A stretch of DNA of 10,789 nucleotides from contig JAGRLX010000031.1 in the NCBI GenBank assembly GCA_020441605.1, positions 1 through 10,789 on the forward strand, written 5' to 3'. The stretch comes from Alphaproteobacteria bacterium (GTDB lineage: Bacteria; Pseudomonadota; Alphaproteobacteria; Rhizobiales; Aestuariivirgaceae). Below the pieces are notes generated by a model that saw nothing but the letters and a program-made list of their open reading frames with translations, did not search any database and was not told the DNA's origin. The position numbers and the translations under genes are program-made. This document shows, one piece after another, positions 8,680 through 10,789 of the stretch (positions are counted from its first letter, which is position 1; every line of letters begins with the position of its first letter).

Positions 8680-8688
8680 GGATGTCAA
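8659..8688 (-). promoter_or_regulatory. lysR promoter overlapping the operator
   Basis: On the minus strand a perfect -35 TTGACA (8683-8688) is followed after 18 nt by CACAAT (8659-8664, four of six consensus bases). Transcription would begin near 8652-8653, at the ATG, giving a leaderless message. The -10 lies inside the operator, so bound regulator should repress its own gene. Confidence 0.55.
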
Positions 8689-8755
8689 GGAACGGCGTTT
8701 GTGGGAGTGATCAACAGGGGAATAGTCTGTGTCCGGACAAACGGAGGATGCAGCT

Positions 8756-8992
8756 ATGAACAGCATTGAAGACCTCAAGTTCGGAGAACAGAACTTAGCG
8801 CATGCCCGGAATGCCTTCACATTCTCGGCGTGGAGTGCGTGGTGCAGAAAAATACTTGGATACCTGTTCCAGCCCAGTGGCGACCTCCAGTACCTGAATG
8901 CCCATCTCCGCCGAGATGCGGGCATCGATGAGATCGAGTTGGAACGGGAGGCGGCAAGGACGGCACCGCTGATCCGCTGGTGTGGACCATAG
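8756..8992 (+). CDS. Small DUF1127-like protein
   Basis: This 78-residue protein begins MNSIEDLKFGEQNLAHARNA; its C-terminal third, with YLNAHLRRDAGIDEIELERE (46-65), resembles the short DUF1127 motif common in alphaproteobacterial small proteins. Some members of that domain class have been tied to phosphate or RNA metabolism and stress, but no function is shown for this one. The middle (about 21-38) is aromatic and has SAWSAW; it is not a clear membrane helix. The start is fixed by GGAGGA (8743-8748) 7 nt before the ATG; an in-frame ATG-free extension to 8729 lacks such a site. A 10-bp palindrome TGTCCGGACA (8730-8739) lies in the leader. The gene is divergent from a GcvA-like LysR gene and is its probable target. 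Confidence 0.75.
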   Translation: MNSIEDLKFGEQNLAHARNAFTFSAWSAWCRKILGYLFQPSGDLQYLNAHLRRDAGIDEIELEREAARTAPLIRWCGP

Positions 8993-9513
8993 TCGCCTTT
9001 GCAGGCCAGGTAACTTGACTGCGGCATCTATCTCTTCCGCATTTGACCTCCCGAAAGCGACGGCGTGTTTCCAGTCGCTGATTGTGGCCGCGGCAAGACG
9101 GCCAATGGCGACGGAAAGGCGAGTGATAATCCAAGTTGAGGTGGACTTCTTCGCAGATACGTTCCAACCCTGAAGCCTGATGAGAATGAGCTGACCTCTA
9201 GCATCGTGCTACTTGCCTCGAGCTATGCCGGCCTCGTCCTGTAGTCACCTCCGGGCCCGTTGGACGTCAGAGTTTCCTCAACGTGTGGTCAGCGAAACCT
9301 CAGCCGGCCTAGTGGGCTCCGCACGGGTTCGCCACCAGCCGAGTTCGCACACCGCTTCGTTCAGGACAAGCAATAGGCCCCGGGGCGCTGCGTTACAGGG
9401 CTCCGCGCCCATCGCAGTTGCATCAACTGCCCAGACGGGCAATCATGAGCCCGAGGTTCTACAAGATACGGGATCGCAATAGGGGCTCAAACCAGCTCCA
9501 CAAAAGCGTGAAC
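8993..9513. other. 521-base gap between the DUF1127-like gene and the exonuclease gene
   Basis: No believable gene is seen. The part 8993-9198 has open frames on both strands but none with a recognisable motif and a supported start. One minus-strand frame without a start codon (about 8820-9210) reads protein-like and could be a decayed gene. The part 9199-9489 is dominated by hairpins on the minus strand and is listed separately. Confidence 0.5.
9199..9489 (-). ncRNA. Candidate structured RNA, perhaps a group II intron fragment
   Basis: Read on the minus strand, this stretch is an almost unbroken series of stems: TGAGCCC/GGGCTCA (9446-9489), GCAGTTG/CAACTGC with a 3-nt loop (9414-9430), GGGCGC/GCGCCC (9383-9410), a long stem at 9283-9352, CGTTG/CAACG enclosing a GAAA loop (9258-9283), and TAGCA/TGCTA with a 3-nt loop (9199-9211). 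In the long stem, GTGTG, CGAA, CTC and GGCTGG pair in order with CCGGCT, GAG, TTCG and CACAC. Two of its pairs are G-U on the minus strand and would be A-C mismatches on the plus strand, which indicates a minus-strand RNA. The GAAA loop and serial stems resemble domain I of a group II intron. No GTGCG 5' end, domain V or maturase gene is seen, so the identity is open. Confidence 0.35.
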
Positions 9514-10789
9514 ATGACGTTCGTCCTCTATGATACAGAGACCACTGGCAGCAATCCCGACTGGGATCAGATTCTGCAGTTCGCTGCCATCCAGACGGAC
9601 GATGATCTAAACCCGTTGGACCGCTTCGAAATCCGGTGTCGGTTGCAGCCGCATATCGTACCGGCACCTGGTGCGATGGTCGTCACAGGGGTCACTGTTG
9701 CGCAGCTGACCGATCCCTCAGTCCCGTCCCACTACGACATGGTGCGGGCAATCCGCGCCAAGCTGCTGTCGTGGTCACCCGCCGTCTTTGTCGGATACAA
9801 TAGCCTGGAATTCGATGAGTTCTTGCTGCGGCAGGCCCTCTATCAGACGCTCCATCCGATCTATTTGACCGTCACAGGCGGGAATTCGCGTGCCGATGTC
9901 ATGCAGATGGCGTTGGCCGTGGAGCAATTCTACCCAAGCCTGTTGAAGTTTCCACAGCGGGAAGATGGCAATCCGAGCTTCAAGCTCGACCAGCTTGCTC
10001 CGGCGAACGGCTTTGCCCATGTGCATGCCCATGATGCCCTTGCAGACGTCGAGGCGACCATCTTCATCGCCAAACTCATACGCGAGAAAGCCAGAGACTT
10101 TTGGAATCACTTAATCGCAATGGGAAGCAAGGCCGGTGCGACGGCCTATGCCCTGGCCGAGCCGATGCGGCTATTTTCGGAGTTCCGATACAATCGGCCG
10201 AAGCATTGGATTGTCAGTCCCCTCACGGCTGATCCCGACCATAGCGGACGGATCATTGCCTGTGATCTGGCCATAGACCCGGCGCCGCTCGCGGCACTGA
10301 GCGACGATGAACTGGAACGGCGGGTTGCCTCCCATCCAAAGCCGATCCGGCCAATCAAGGCGGATGCTTGCCCTCTCATTCAACCCTGGCAATTGGCTTC
10401 AGGCAGGGTCGATGCATACGACCTCGGCGAACCAACCCTTCGCGAACGTGCGGCACTGGTTCGAGGCGATCATGCGCTTCGGCACCGATTGCTCAAGGCT
10501 TATGTCGCTACGAAGGAGGAATACCAACCGTCACCCTACGTGGAAGAACAGATCTATGGGGGATTTCCATCGTCAGGCGATGAGCGGTTGATGGGGGCGT
10601 TTCATGGCGCGGCTTGGACAACAAGGCTGGAGTTGGTCAAGCAACTCGAGGACAGGCGACTCCGCCAGCTGGCGTCCAGGTTGGTCTACCTGGAACAGCC
10701 AGAGACCTTCGGTAAGGAGTGTAGACCGGAAATCGACAAGATCATTGCGAAGCGACTCTTGAGCTCAGAGATGGGGTGGATGCCGCTCT
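9514..10789 (+). CDS. sbcB: Exodeoxyribonuclease I (SbcB/ExoI-like), C-terminus outside the window
   Basis: Exonuclease I degrades single-stranded DNA from the 3' end and acts in mismatch repair and recombination. The 425 visible residues align by pattern with E. coli ExoI (475 aa) throughout: ExoI motif DTETTG (Asp7, Glu9), ExoII GYNSLEFDEF (94-103, Asp101) and ExoIII HAHDALADVEAT (His173, Asp178), a complete DEDDh active site. The FKLDQLAPANGFAH segment before motif III and the later CPLIQPWQL and EEQIYGGFPS segments correspond to ExoI's C-terminal parts. The start at 9514 is where related proteins begin (MTFVLYDTETTG); no clear Shine-Dalgarno precedes it. An in-frame ATG at 9445 would add 23 residues lying in the hairpin region and not matching the family. 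The reading frame is open to the window edge. Confidence 0.94.
   Translation, partial: MTFVLYDTETTGSNPDWDQILQFAAIQTDDDLNPLDRFEIRCRLQPHIVPAPGAMVVTGVTVAQLTDPSVPSHYDMVRAIRAKLLSWSPAVFVGYNSLEFDEFLLRQALYQTLHPIYLTVTGGNSRADVMQMALAVEQFYPSLLKFPQREDGNPSFKLDQLAPANGFAHVHAHDALADVEATIFIAKLIREKARDFWNHLIAMGSKAGATAYALAEPMRLFSEFRYNRPKHWIVSPLTADPDHSGRIIACDLAIDPAPLAALSDDELERRVASHPKPIRPIKADACPLIQPWQLASGRVDAYDLGEPTLRERAALVRGDHALRHRLLKAYVATKEEYQPSPYVEEQIYGGFPSSGDERLMGAFHGAAWTTRLELVKQLEDRRLRQLASRLVYLEQPETFGKECRPEIDKIIAKRLLSSEMGWMPL

Noticed and set aside
8817..9167. Minus-strand open frame of 116 codons opposite the DUF1127-like gene
   Set aside because: Rich in Arg, His, Pro and Cys without any family pattern; the plus-strand gene has GGAGGA and a regulator facing it.
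9445..9513. Earlier in-frame ATG for the exonuclease
   Set aside because: The added 23 residues do not match ExoI proteins, which start just before DTETTG, and the bases belong to the hairpin-rich stretch.

Overview
The window looks like the chromosome of a GC-rich alphaproteobacterium, most likely a member of the Hyphomicrobiales (rhizobia and relatives). The basis is a class II, CP4-like EPSP synthase, the order aroA-cmk followed farther on by rpsA, a TIGR02300-type zinc-ribbon protein with an acidic tail beside a tRNA-Ala, and a GcvA-like LysR gene facing a DUF1127-like small protein. The assignment comes from recognising families; no search was run.

Left part (1-6567), all on the minus strand. 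Read in the direction of transcription it is aroA, cmk (joined by an ATGA overlap), a LysR regulator with a strong terminator hairpin, a secreted L,D-transpeptidase, two related secreted proteins of unknown function, and the 5' part of rpsA. In many alphaproteobacteria cmk is followed closely by rpsA. Here about 4.2 kb with one regulator and three exported proteins lies between them, and rpsA appears to have its own promoter and a long structured leader.

Middle part (6568-7325), plus strand. A short divergent promoter region leads to a TIGR02300-family gene that starts at GTG, followed by two back-to-back hairpins and a complete tRNA-Ala(GGC) with encoded CCA.

Right part (7326-10789). From the tRNA 3' end onward the character changes to an accessory-looking mosaic: an AT-richer stretch without a gene, the 3' end of an IS3-type element (terminal repeat plus transposase C-terminus), a LysR/DUF1127 divergent pair sharing a textbook LysR operator, about 290 nt that fold into successive hairpins on the minus strand (perhaps a group II intron fragment, otherwise an unassigned structured RNA), and an SbcB-like exonuclease I that runs off the window.

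The most unusual items are the structured RNA candidate, the lysR promoter that seems to give a leaderless message with its operator over the -10, the L,D-transpeptidase carrying a degenerate second YkuD-like repeat, and the two tandem secreted paralogues with exchanged C-terminal domains. No complete novel system can be proven from the sequence alone.
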